Part shown: piece after piece, positions 53,594 to 64,000 of the stretch
Position numbering within the stretch: position 1 is the stretch's first letter
How the letters are laid out: every line of letters begins with the position of its first letter
DNA from: Codonopsis lanceolata
Taxonomy: Eukaryota; Streptophyta; Magnoliopsida; Asterales; Campanulaceae
Direction: 5' to 3'
NCBI GenBank assembly: GCA_013146195.2
Contig: CM028377.1
Location: 103,383,547-103,447,546, forward strand
DNA length: 64,000 nt
Made by a program: the position numbers and the translations under genes
The notes under the pieces: model-generated
What the model was told of the DNA's origin: nothing
Seen by the model: the letters and a program-made list of their open reading frames with translations, nothing else
Databases searched by the model: none

Positions 53594-54066
53594 AGTTAAA
53601 AAGACAGAATCATGCAGAAGAAGAAGACATGAGAGATTATATTGATTTCTTATTGCCTGTACGGCAGCATAGTTACATCATTTGTGAATTTTCTTTGTGA
53701 GTACATAAAATGTTTCTTTTCTTATCGCTTCCAAATTTGAAAAATATTTGAATGCAATGACTGAGCAGAAATAACACAGAGAGATCTTCGACTCACTATA
53801 AAAAGTGATGCTGAAAGAACCAGCCACATGCCAATCCAAGCCGAATTAAACACCAATATGGTTGCATCTTTAGTGAATAACCTGCGAGAGATATACTTGC
53901 TTTAGTTTCTCTACAGGGAAAAGCAGAACGATGTAAATACACTTGGCTCTCTAGAATACAGTTTGTATAAAAGTTTAAATTCATTTATAAACTTGGAACG
54001 CACAGTGCAGTAAAATATAAGCTTAGATTGTTAGATATCTGTTTTTGGTATAAAAGTTTAAATTTC
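53594..54066. other. 3' flank and UTR of the GH5 gene
   Basis: AT-rich, between the Tat LTR and the stop codon of the minus-strand GH5 gene. It probably holds the 3' UTR. The 3' end is not fixed. Confidence 0.5.
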
Positions 54067-57000
54067 TTATGTGGGCTTCATTTGGTCAAAACATAGACAA
54101 AGATTCTTACTGAATTGCAAGTAATTGTTCTGGATATTCCACTTGAAATTCCAGTGCTCTCTGTCATTTTTGAGCGTCCAATAAGCCCATCCAAAAGAGG
54201 CAGCATCATATACCTGCAACTGAGCCCTCCCGAAATCTTGGTAATCCATTTGGGAACCACTTGGAATGCTCCACTCATTCACCCACTCCCCTGCAATCAA
54301 ATAAACCAATCACTGTCAAAGCAACTCAAAGATCTTCACCCACTCCCCTTGAGTATGTTACGAAATAAATACCAATAAAAAGAAGTGGCCCATTTGCGCT
54401 GTTCAGTGCTTGTACTTGGGTTTCCCTGCTCTTGTATATATATTGGATATTGTCCACAACGCTCATATTAACAAAGAGGTTATCGAAAAGATTGTAGTAA
54501 TGCAAATCCACTACCACATTAGCAGAGCCTACATTTGCTTGATAAAGTTCAAACGGGTCAGCATTGCCGATTCTTTGGCATATTATGACGTATGCTGTCG
54601 ACGAATATTTACGAACAGTCTGGTAGCCTTGTTTGTAAAATGAGATTAAGGCATCTAGGGGCACTGCTCCAGCAGATGGTTCGTTTAGAAGCTCAATCCC
54701 AAGCAGGGCTGGATGCGTGGAATATCTGCATATTGAACTATTAGGAACAAGTCTAGATCTTGATGTAAAAACAAAACATGAAATGAAAATAGATTTTGGT
54801 ACAAAACCTTGCAGCTAGAAATTCTATAACATCCAATGTCAGGGAGATGTAATCGGAAGATGTGGGCCAGCCTATTGTACCGTCTCGACTAGCACTGTGT
54901 TCCATCCCATTTTGAGAACCAGGACCAGCATGAATGTCTATAATGCACTTTATCCCATTGGCTCTGCAACAGTATTTTCAGGCGTAGAGTGTAAAAAAGA
55001 AAAGGTGAAGTCAAACATGCCAGAGTTCTAATAAGGGAAAAGGTCAAAACAAGACCCACTGTGCCCACGAGAATGCATTATCCAGAGCTTCCAAACTTCC
55101 CCCAATGAAAGGGGCCGGAGGGTTAGGATCAAATGCTATCCACCAGCCAACAGGGATTCTCACAGTATTTATTCCATGTCTGTAAAGGAACTCAAAATCT
55201 TCTACGGTGATAAAACTGTTTCTGTGCCTCTGCAATATCCAACAAAAAGATATGAAATGAAGAACGAACTTCAATGGCTCCATGGCATATAGACAAGCCC
55301 TGCTCTTCCTTAACAGTTGACATATTCTCAATATAAATGTAAACTGGGTAGAAAAATGATCATCATAACATATCATGAAGCAATTAAAGGAAGGAACTGT
55401 TGGACATCAATTAACCTGGAAAACTTCTTTGGCCTTGTTGTGTTCGTATCCATTGGCAAGCTGGAAATCTCCATGCAAGTTGTTAGAGACAATCGTCATC
55501 TCAAATGTGGCAGCATTATCATCCCATCCAGGAGTACCAGGATAGTCTGCTGTCAGCTGCTTCCCACTTGAAGCCTAAACAATGAAATATAAAGGTACCA
55601 TTTCATAAACATACTTGCAGTATATTATTTTAAGCCCAAAAACTGAAGTATAAAGATTCCATTTTAAAACATTTGTTAAATAAAAAATGGGATTAGAATT
55701 CTACCTGCAGATATGCTCCTTTCATAGTTCTGATGTGAGTTCTATTTTTATCGTTTCTTTCAACGTAGAATGTTTCTGTTGATGCTGGTGAATTTGCAGT
55801 TGCAGAAACAGTGCCTCCTTCGTCAAATGTTAGAAACTTTCCTTGAGAAGTGCGGAACTGAAATTCTGACTCATAAACTCTCCATAGCTGCAAAAGGGTA
55901 GATAATGAGAAACCTTTTACATACCCAAAATTAATCTAAGAAGGAAAAGAACCACTTTTTAGCACAGGCAATTGATAATATATAGCAGAAACATCTTAGA
56001 AACTTGTTTTGTAGATCCTGCCTTAATTGGTGGGGATGATTGAATTACACAGCTTAATATGCAAAGAGAAGAAGAAAAAAAAAGATCTTGCCTTAATTTC
56101 TGGACTCTATTTCAACTTCTGCTGGAATAACTTTTTGTGTTTACTTCATTTTAGGGAGATACGAATCAGAAAGGAATTTGAGTCGACGTAGCAATAATTG
56201 GGCTAATCAGCAGTAACCAAAGTGGTAAACCTAATAAATATGAATGGCTATATCTTGTTAAGTTGAAGCTATGCAGTTGCATCAACAGTTGGACCACAAT
56301 GGAGAAAGGTAATGTGTGGTAAACTGGTAACTTGCTTTCATGCAAGGTTGTTCTTCAGCAGATCATATAATGGTATACTGGCCGTGGCTTCATTTGGGCA
56401 GCTTAATCCAGGTAAGGTTAGGTTCTTCCTTGTTTCATGGTAAGAATTCCCATGACCAGAAAATAAAGATTTGCCAGCTAAAATGAGATTGACTAACCTT
56501 TATACATAACTCTTCCTAAGTACGCATCAACTTTATCTGCAAGCTCTTCCCAAATTATTATTAACAAGTCATTAAAAAAACATAAAGAAAAAAAAAGGCT
56601 TTGTCACAGAAAAACTTACATATCACAAGCTTCAACTGAATCATGCTTGTAATCTTCACAAAACTATTCTACTTTCAGTTAGCTCAAAAACAGCAACCAT
56701 ATGAACTTGGTGACTTGCAAGCCTTTAATAGTCAAATGAGTTAGTTTTGAGTAGGCCAGTAAGCTTTGTTTAAACCTTGAACAAAGTTTTCAAAGGTAGA
56801 TCGTACTGTTACAGTGTTACTCATTCGAAATACTACCTCCATCCCAAAAGAAATAGACCCACTTTCCTCTTTTGTTTGTCCCATAAAAATAGTCAAATTT
56901 CTAAAAATAGTAATAATTTTAGTCCAATTTGAATAAGGTACAAGCAAGTAAAGCTATAATTTTAGGATTAATCTCAATTCTCACCCTAAAGGTTTCCCAT

Positions 57001-57501
57001 GCGGAGGGAACATCTCTGTCGACGGAAACATTCATGCCACCCCCATTTTCTGCAGACACGTACATCTGCAATGTCACTGACCTGAATTGCACCTCTGTAC
57101 CATCCTGCATTTCAAGAAAAATATATATTTTTTCCAAATGGATTTATTTAATATAAACACACACACAAAATCTGCATAGAAGGGCTTACAAGCATGTCTC
57201 CATTAGGAATGTCATCAAACAGAGAAGGCTTAATCCACCCTTCCACAACCAACCATCCTCCCAAGTTCACTCCTCTCACCTTTGAATTTCCATGCAATCC
57301 CTCCACTAAATTCACAAGGTACAAATCAAACAAACACAAGAAAAAGATTTACAAACTGGATTCTTGAAATTCAAGCATATTGCAGTTTCAAGAAACAATC
57401 GAGAAAATGTAACAAGAGAGCAAACCTGAGTATGCAACAGAGATGATGAGGCAAGTAGCCAGCAAGAATGCAAATACCCATTTGCATAGAAGGAATTCCA
57501 T
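54067..57501 (-). CDS. GH5 glucan beta-glucosidase with N-terminal fascin-like domain
   Basis: Nine exons: 57501-57426, 57305-57190, 57104-56985, 55887-55705, 55574-55416, 55229-55060, 54963-54808, 54725-54373 and 54290-54067. All introns are GT-AG, and the exons total 1557 bases with one open frame of 518 codons. A signal peptide (MEFLLCKWVFAFLLATCL) is followed by VRGVNLGGWLVVEGWIKPSL. Residues about 60-200 resemble the fascin-like fold typical of this plant GH5 subfamily. The catalytic barrel follows: RIPVGWW, the acid/base glutamate in LLNEPS (about residue 342) and the nucleophile in GEWVNEW (about 446). The protein should be secreted and cleave beta-1,3/1,4-linked glucosides in the wall or apoplast. 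The third intron is long (1.1 kb). It looks functional, the only such host gene here. Confidence 0.9.
56830..56930. mobile_element. MITE terminus in GH5 intron 3
   Basis: CTACCTCCATCCCAAAAGAA resembles the TACTCCCTCCGTCCC ends common in plant MITEs, at the 3' side of the long intron. The opposite end is not clear. Confidence 0.35.
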
Positions 57502-58118
57502 GGAGAAATTATAATGCTGATACCCACAATCAATATCAAAATATTCGAAACACGCCCAAAAGAAAGATTAATCAAACCCTTCAAAAACCCCTCAAATCTT
57601 AGATAACTCATTCCTTATTTCCTAAACAATATTTAAAAAATTGGAATCATTGAGGGTTTGATCATCTGATTATGTTTATTAAAGTGTTTTCTATTTCTTA
57701 AGGTTGCAGAAAAGACATAGATGCAAAGAACAAGAAATAGAAGCAAAGAACAACTTTCTAGAAAGCAAGAAATAAAAAGGTAAAACTAGAAGTGTTTAAG
57801 TTTAATACTCCAATTCGGAGTACTTTACGTTTACATACAGAACATCAAAGGGGAGTGAAAGGGTGGTGCTTTGCTTGGAGATTTGGGTGTTTATTTTGGA
57901 GTGTTAGCAGTATTTGATTGGAGAAATCAACAAAGGGGTTATTGAAAAGTTTGAAAACAGACAAGTGGGGTATGAGTATGAAATAGTACTGGACCTGCTG
58001 GTTGTTGTATCACACTACCTTATCAACTTGCTTTGTCCTTAATTGTCTTTTCTCATGGAAGATTCGTCAACTTGATACTTGATAGAGAGAAACTTTTACT
58101 CATGGTAAGATCACTGTT
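57502..58118 (-). promoter_or_regulatory. 5' UTR and probable promoter region of the GH5 gene
   Basis: An upstream ATG at 57611 on the minus strand opens a frame that overlaps and passes the main ATG at 57501 out of frame. No consensus TATA box was seen within 500 bp. The Helitron copy begins at about 58119, so any promoter is short or shared with it. Confidence 0.45.

Positions 58119-58165
<47 letters not shown>
58119..58165. repeat. (TA)n microsatellite at the edge of Helitron copy 2
   Basis: About 22 TA units, matching 33759-33806. Confidence 0.95.
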
Positions 58166-58167
<2 letters not shown>

Positions 58168-58352
58168 GACAAGGGTAGATTTATCACTTTTGAGTTACCA
58201 TTCCGCTCTTTCTCTCTCGTGTCTCCTCCATATTTTACAACCACCTCCACTCTTTTAATTATATTTAAATATTTTTCTCTCTTTAAACAAAAAATAATAA
58301 TAACTAAAACAAAAATAATAGTTCCGGAGTCAAGAAAACAAAATATAAGAGG

Positions 58353-59060
58353 TTAGTAAAATAAAAATAATTTATGGAATAAGCCACTATAAAAATAAAA
58401 GTTACATAATCAACAAAACAAAAATAATTTAATGCGGAGGTTAGTAAAATAAATAATTCACGAAACAAAATTTTTAAAAAAATTATTATAAAAAAAAGTA
58501 AAACAAAAATACGTTAGTAAAATAAAAATATTTGATGGAACAAAAATAATAGTTACGGAGTTAATAAAACAAAAACAATTTAAACTGAGGTTACTAAAAT
58601 AATAAAAATAATTTACGAAACAAAAGTTTAAAACAAATTCTTAAAAATAGCCATGTAGAACAAAAATACATTAGTAAAATAAAAATATTTGATGGAACAA
58701 AAATAATAGTTACGGAGTCAATAATATAAAAATAATTTAAACCGAGGTTAGTAAAATTATAAAAATAATTTACGGAACAAAAGTTTGAAACAAATTCTTA
58801 AAAATAGTTATGTAAAACAAAAATACTTTAGTAATATTTGATGAACAAAAATAATAGTTACAGAGTTAATAAAACTAAACAATTTAAACTGACGTAAACA
58901 AAATAATAAAAATAATTTACGGAACAAAAGTTATCCGTAAAACTAATTCTTAAAAATAAAACAAAAATAATAGTTTCGAAGTCAATAAAACAAAAAATAT
59001 AACGGAAGTTGGTAAAATCAAAATAATTTACGAAATAAAAATAATAGTTAACGGTAAAAA
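58353..59060 (+). repeat. tandem ~150-bp AT-rich repeats in Helitron copy 2
   Basis: Units start near 58353, 58440, 58589, 58746 and 58890 with GTTAGTAAAATAA, and share ATTTACGGAACAAAAG, CTTAAAAATAG and AATAATAGTTACGGAGTC. Confidence 0.85.
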
Positions 59061-59239
59061 TGATTTCGTTCTTTTGATTTTAGCTTATTTTCTTATCAGA
59101 AATTTCTTTATTCATAAAATACAAATATAATTTAATAAAATAAAATCATTCAAAATGAAGAACTTATTTGAGTTCTGATTCTATTTGCAAGGCGAAAAAA
59201 ATTTAAATTTGTTCTAAGACATTCATTCTACATAATTTT

Positions 59240-59520
59240 TGAATAGTATAAAGTGTTCGGGCTTGTCAGGTCATTAATTGACACTTAAAATTGGTGTTCA
59301 AGTAATGTTATTGAGAAACATTGACCATGCAGGGTTATGCAATGGAATAAGACTAATCATCATAAACATTGGGGATCATATTGTTGAAACAATTTTTTTG
59401 AAAGGAAGCAATGTTGGAGAAAAGGTTTTTATCCCAAAATTGTCATTAACTTCATCCGATGTAAGATTGTCTTTCATGTTCTAGAGAAAACAATTTTCAT
59501 TACTGGTATCATATGCAATA
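59240..59520 (+). pseudogene. PIF1-type helicase C-terminal remnant, copy 2
   Basis: LKIGVQVMLLRNIDHAGLCN then GIRLIIINIGDHIVE and NVGEKVFIPKLSLTSSDVRL. It is closer to the family consensus than copy 1 but again broken, with a stop after about 68 codons and no upstream helicase motifs. Confidence 0.8.
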
Positions 59521-59806
59521 ACAATTAACAAGTGCCAAAGTCAATAATTGCACGTTGTCGTAGGTCTCTTTTTGAAGAAACTAGATATTGATATGCGGTG
59601 AAAATGAAAAACCAACTAATGAGACAACAAATGTTGTGTATAAGGAATTTTTTTAGAATCTATAATAATTAGTGATATACTTATGTTTAATTGTTACTAA
59701 ACCGATTTTTCTTATTTTATCCTTTAAGATTTTTTATCCTCTTTATTTTGTTTATGTACGATTTAATTGACGTATGTTTAACGCACAGGTTAAAAAAACT
59801 AGTTTT

Positions 59807-59889
59807 TACTAATTATAAATGAAAATGAATATTTATTTTGAGGAAGTGACAGTAGTACATAATGCAAGGGGAAAAGAGACGGTGGTAGT
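59807..59889. other. AT-rich flank
   Basis: Short AT-rich stretch between the Helitron end and the 190-bp repeat. Nothing is recognised. Confidence 0.3.
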
Positions 59890-61360
59890 ACTTGAAATAA
59901 TGCGATAGATATACATAGTTACGATAATGATCATAGATTCATAGTTATGATAATGATTTCGTACCACATGGCACATGCTTTCGGTAATTGAATCAGCTTG
60001 TGGCGATGATGTAAAAATCAGTTTTGGGTAGTTCTTTGTTGCGTTGTTGGATATCTGAGCTTATAAATTGCTGGGTTACCTTTATATAGAAACTAATCAA
60101 GGGTCAAGAAGACCTTAGTAGAATGCAGAGTTTGGTCCCACAAAACCACTCTGACGTAAAAGCAAATATTAAGTCTTGATATCAAATAAAAAATAACAAA
60201 GTTTCAATGTATGAGAGTGTGCCAACCTTTTAGGGTTTATGAGAGGGGTATTTATAGCCCCCCGATAAAGTTAACCTCATGGTGATAGGCATCAACTGCT
60301 AATTTGTAGGGATTGATTGACCTTGACTTAATATTCTTCAAGGGCGAAGCTATCGGGATTGTGTCTTGATTCTCAGGTACGTCTGACCATTGAAGAGGGA
60401 CCACGTGTTTTGCCTCCAAGTTTTTAGGAGCAGTTACTTGGTGGATGCGTTCTCTGGTTGAGTAGGTGTGGCCTTGCCTAACCAAGTTTGGTCTGCTCGA
60501 TGATCAAGTAGTTCCCTCTGGGCATGGCCCCCTAGCCTAGTAGTAGCTTGGCCTTGCCGCACCAAGTTTGGTCGGTCTACGTACTGAATTGAGTTCTTGG
60601 AGTTCTTGTGGACAATAGTTCATATTCGTGACTTTCTCTTCACAATTCAGAAAGGGATCTCAAGTTTAGGCTTCTGGTCGGGGGCTTCATTATGTTCGTT
60701 GAGATACGTTCTTGTGTCGGTCAAGTGTTTTTTGCTCTCATGATTGGCATGAGAGTGTGCACATGCTTTACCCATGATCAAATTTGGGGCCGAGCAGATT
60801 AAGTGGTATTTGAGAACTTACTTGAAATATTCTGGTATATATACATAATTATGATATGATTTTGTAAAATACATTTTCGTTATGCTTTTGTCAAAATTAG
60901 GGCTACCAAACAAATTGAGTCAGCTTGTGGTTGGCTCGGAGTCGAGCTCAAGCAAAAACAAGCCAAGCTTGGGGAGGAAAGATAGTGGTATTTGACTATT
61001 TGGGGAACTTACTTGAAATATTGTGGTTGATATACATGGGTATGATAATGATTTTGTACCACACATTTTTTTATGTTTTTTTCCAAAATTAGGGCTACTA
61101 AATGATGAATTGAGTCAGCTTGTAATCGGCTCAAGTCAAGCTCTAGTAAAAATGAGCCAAGCTTGGAAGGAGAGATAGTGGTGTTTGGGGAACTAACTTG
61201 AGACATTATGGTATATATGCATACGTATGATAATAATTTTATACAATATGCTACCTTATGCTTTTGTCAAAATTAGGGCTGCTAACCGAATTGAGTCAGC
61301 TCGTGGTTGGCTCAGGCTCCGGCTCGAGCTCAAGCGTAAACGAGCCAAGCTTGAGACCGA
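59890..61360. repeat. tandem ~190-bp repeat with GCTCGAGCTC-like ends, interrupted
   Basis: Copies begin near 59890 (copy 0, cut off at 60005), 60805, 60995 and 61185. Each has GAACTTACTTGAAATATT, TATATACAT, TGATAATGATTTTGTA, TTATGCTTTTGTCAAAATTA, GGGCT and GAATTGAGTCAGCTTGT, then AGCCAAGCTTG. Copy 0 is interrupted by the LTR-like insertion. Confidence 0.8.
60001..60797 (-). mobile_element. candidate LTR-like insertion within the tandem repeat
   Basis: The repeat phrase breaks after CAGCTTGTGG and resumes about 800 bp later. On the minus strand the insert contains GGGGGGCTATAAATACCCCT (TATA region) and further on ACGTCAGAGTGGTTTTGTGGG, typical of an LTR transcription start and leader. Ends TGCTCGGCCCC and TCATCGCCA on that strand are plausible TG...CA, but no target duplication was found. 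Confidence 0.45.
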
Positions 61361-62390
61361 GGAGCATCTCGATACTATAATCAAACTCGGCTCACGAGCT
61401 AGTAATCTTGACTCGAGATCTACTCGTTTGGCTCACTCGCTTGGATTTATTATTTTAATTGTTTACTACATACAAGTGTTTATTTGTTTTTTAGTAGGGA
61501 TGACAGAATATTTGATGAACCTGGTCTTATGGTTCGCTCTTCAGAATCAAGTTTTTATTAACAATGAAGTTCTGGGTCAAATAGTATTTTTGTATAGTGC
61601 TCCACTCTACATCTTCTCGTTAGGTCGCGCATCTCGCCTATGTATCAAGAGATAAGTATATAACGAGGTTTGATTATGCAACGCAATAAGAGATGTGAGT
61701 CCATATGTGCAAGTGAGATATGTTGGACAAAACAGTATAAGGTCGGATTCCTAATGTTTGCCCAAATGGGCTCGTTGAGTCCTAACTGTATAATTCAATG
61801 GAGATTAGGGACTTGCCTAAATCAACTTACAAGAAATAGGGGTTCTTGTAAGAATAATATAAATTGGGCAAGTTATAATGAGAAAAATATGTGCATCACG
61901 TTCTTCCTCTTTCTTAATGTAGAATAAATTACATCTCACTAAAATGGTCTTTTTAAGTTTACCATCGAAAGGCTTGAATTTGTGGCATGAAATCGTGGCT
62001 GATATATTCATGTTACGTGATAGCAATCAACTGCAAATTATATTGTTCGTGTTGTTGCAGCACATGCTAAAATCTTATGTTTTGCTTTAACACACTAAGT
62101 AATCTGTGAAACCTTTGTATAATTAATCCTTCGCTAGAAACTTTCAAACAAAATTTTCATGTATTTCAATTAAATCAAACTCATGAAAAAAAATCCTATT
62201 TTCTTTTCTTCTCTTTTATTTATTCTTACAATAAATTGGTCAATAACTATTTTTTTCGCATGAGTTTTACAACAAAAGGATAATTTTGTATACGTTTCAT
62301 TTAAACATGGGTGAAAATCGGGCCCGTCAACTTTGCACAATTTTCAATTGCTATAATACCTTATGTTTTTTAATCAAAAAATGTACTTTT
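61361..62390. other. no recognised gene
   Basis: Short frames at 61227-61655 and 61670-61927 have no identifiable domain. The first overlaps the last repeat copy. Composition is AT-rich. Confidence 0.3.
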
Positions 62391-62403
62391 GGGGGGGGGG
62401 GGG
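62391..62403. repeat. poly-G run (G13)
   Basis: Thirteen G in a row flanked by TTTT and AAAG, with an unusual length for a plant genome outside organelles. Read depth at such runs is often poor, so length may be uncertain. Confidence 0.95.
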
Positions 62404-62429
62404 AAAGACTACGATACCCTTAATGAATC

Positions 62430-62820
62430 AGAGATGCGCTACGGATCACTTGCTGCGTGTATCTCGATGCACGAAATTCATTCGCAAAGCATGATTTTGA
62501 TGAATGATTATGTGCATCGCGATTCCAAATTGATGCATTGCGCTTGAAATTGATAAACAATACCCAAATTAAATTCAATTTGGAATGACGACCAAAACAA
62601 GCAACAACTTAGAAACCATTGGAGCGAAACTAAAATCTGGAAGCCATTGAAGCGAAGTTGAAAGCTCTTCAGTTCACATAGCATGGAAGAAGAAGATAAG
62701 CATTTAAGTAACAATTTTATCAAGTGTCATTTCCATTTCATAGCGATGCAACATGATTCCAAATAGATGCATCGCGATTCAAACGGGTCCATTGTGATTT
62801 TCGAACTAATTAGATGTAAG
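62430..62820. repeat. dispersed short repeats (GATGCATCGCGATTC)
   Basis: Variants of GTGCATCGCGATTCCAAA, GATGCATTGCG, GATGCAACATGATTCC and GATGCATCGCGATTCAAA occur at about 62510, 62535, 62745 and 62770, suggesting a decayed tandem or transposon-derived array. Confidence 0.6.
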
Positions 62821-63356
62821 TAATGATCGAGTCTTGAAGATTTTGTTCAAGATTTGAAGCAAAAGATGAAGATTTATTTGATGAAGCAATTTGAAAGGCT
62901 CAAAGAAACACAAACAAACTTGACGTTGATGGCAAGAGGACAATATTGGAAGAATTATAAAAGAGTCTTTTACTGGTTAAAAAAAGCAAAGTACTGCAGC
63001 GGTTGAAAATTTACGAAAGGGAACCGACCAGAACTTCTCGAATAACATATAAGAATGTCTGCAGAGCAATGGATGGGCAGAAGTCCAAGGCCTATTAAAC
63101 AAGTCTTGTGCGAGGTCGAGGCCAAATCATTTGATCTTCAACTACAGTATTTCCTTGATTATGCATAGGGTGATAACCGGACTGGTACCTTTTGATGAAA
63201 TGATAAGCGCTAAAGTCCAAGATATTTTTATTTAATAACTGCGCTCAAGTACATTTTGGGAGGAAAATAACGAAAATACCTTAATGAACAAAAACACGCA
63301 CACAAAAAGTATCGTGATAAGCCATGAAAAGTGGAAAAAAGCATCGCTATACACAA
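62821..63356. other. AT-rich stretch without a recognised gene
   Basis: Non-coding in all frames. Nothing is recognised. Confidence 0.3.
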
Positions 63357-63790
63357 TGTTCTAAAAATCAGTCTAGGCGGAACTCAACCGTCGCAATTTC
63401 CTTCAAATCGGCCAAAAAATCATTTGGGAGAAAAAATGCAAATAAATCGGCTTAGGCGCTAACTAATCGCCCTAGTTGCCGACTAGAAATTGGAAGGTGC
63501 TCTTGTGATTGCAGAGGAGGATGAAAGGAGAAAAGAGACAAAAAATAATGATAAATTAAGAGAGAAGAAATAAGATCTGATTTGCCGACTTCGAAATCAG
63601 ACTCAGATCTAACTCGTCATCGAAGAAAGAGGGACAAAAACGAAGTAGGGGCGAAGTAGGAGGACGGCCAGAGCTGGGGGAGTACAGCAGGAATAAAAGG
63701 CGGGAATGGGCGGAAGCAGATCGCTCATGGTCTGGGCCTCTGGGGAAAGGAACGAACAGGACAGGTTTCAAGTTTGAATTTTGAAACACG
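63357..63790. mobile_element. possible small TIR element
   Basis: Left TGTTCTAAAAATCAGTCTAGG and reverse complement of the right TGTTTCAAAATTCAAACTTG are imperfectly alike. The interior has GGCTTAGGCGCTAACTAATCG and CTAGTTGCCGACTAG, patterns common in plant MITEs. The boundaries are weak. Confidence 0.3.
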
Positions 63791-64000
63791 GTGGAAGGGG
63801 AAAGGGGATGAGTGTTTCGGCACTTGAGATCTGTAACACATATAGCCTGTAGACTTCTTCCATAGGGTGTAGCCTACTTTGACTAGTTGGGTAGGAAGAA
63901 AATGGGGGAAATCAGAAAAGTTTGTGCATTTGTCTTTTAATTACTTCAAAACTTTTTTACTTTTTTTTATAACAAAAGTCATTATGCATTTGTTTTTTTT
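63791..64000. other. window end, no gene seen
   Basis: AT-rich, ending in a poly-T-rich stretch. The window ends here without a recognised feature. Confidence 0.3.

Larger units (their letters stand above)
58119..59806 (+). mobile_element. Helitron 3' part, copy 2 (plus orientation)
   Basis: An inverted counterpart of 31986-33806: (TA)n, TAATGACAAGGGTAGATTTATC, a run of ~150-bp repeats, helicase remnant, a 3' end containing ATGTACGATTTAATTGACG, a GTATGTTTAACGCAC hairpin near 59770 and CTAG near 59801. The two copies diverge moderately and indels differ, so they are not very recent duplicates. Confidence 0.65.

Noticed and set aside
61227..61927. Two short genes
   Set aside because: The first overlaps the tandem-repeat copy and neither shows a domain.

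Overview
The window is nuclear DNA from a plant, very probably a eudicot, in a transposon-rich region. The evidence is GT-AG introns in plant-type genes, a profilin exon, ribosomal protein eL30 exons, a GH5 glucanase gene with a fascin-like domain, and plant lineages of Ty3/gypsy, Ty1/copia, Mutator-like (MULE), Helitron and MITE elements. I cannot name the species. One host gene looks intact: a nine-exon, minus-strand secreted GH5 glucan beta-glucosidase at 54067-57501. The other host-derived pieces are the last profilin exon (736-870) and fragments of eL30 and a receptor-like kinase carried inside a transposon.

Layout. 1-2500: profilin exon and a LINE remnant. 2632-3912: a Pack-MULE-like element with a perfect 9-bp target duplication, carrying eL30 and kinase fragments and a hairpin-bearing tandem repeat. 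4600-5900: a tandem duplication and MITE-like DNA. 5901-12100: a nearly complete two-gene MULE with a plus-strand GRF zinc-finger gene converging on a six-exon minus-strand transposase that has two homopolymer frameshifts. 12100-15750: a Stowaway MITE, a SINE-like piece, microsatellites and minisatellites. 15754-24786: gypsy LTRs and a decayed Tekay/Del-type chromovirus interior, cut by a 100-N gap at 24787. 24887-31341: the 3' half of a Sirevirus-like copia element (RT/RNase H, a long decayed third-ORF region and a 3' LTR). 31986-33806 and 58119-59806: two inverted copies of a Helitron 3' end with PIF1-type helicase remnants. 34056-36537: a long-TIR element interrupted by a solo LTR with a perfect 5-bp duplication. 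38570-53593: a 15-kb Tat-clade gypsy element with dual RNase H and an antisense plant-mobile-domain gene. 59890-61350: a 190-bp tandem repeat interrupted by an LTR-like insertion. 61350-64000: no recognisable gene.

Functionally, nearly every coding region serves mobile elements. The MULE genes would act together, the transposase on the terminal inverted repeats and the GRF protein as an unassigned partner. The Tat polyprotein copies its own element while its antisense gene is read towards it. The GH5 gene sits between a Helitron copy about 0.6 kb upstream and a gypsy LTR 473 bp downstream. Many frame breaks are 1-5 nt indels in otherwise well conserved sequence, so some may be consensus errors rather than real decay.
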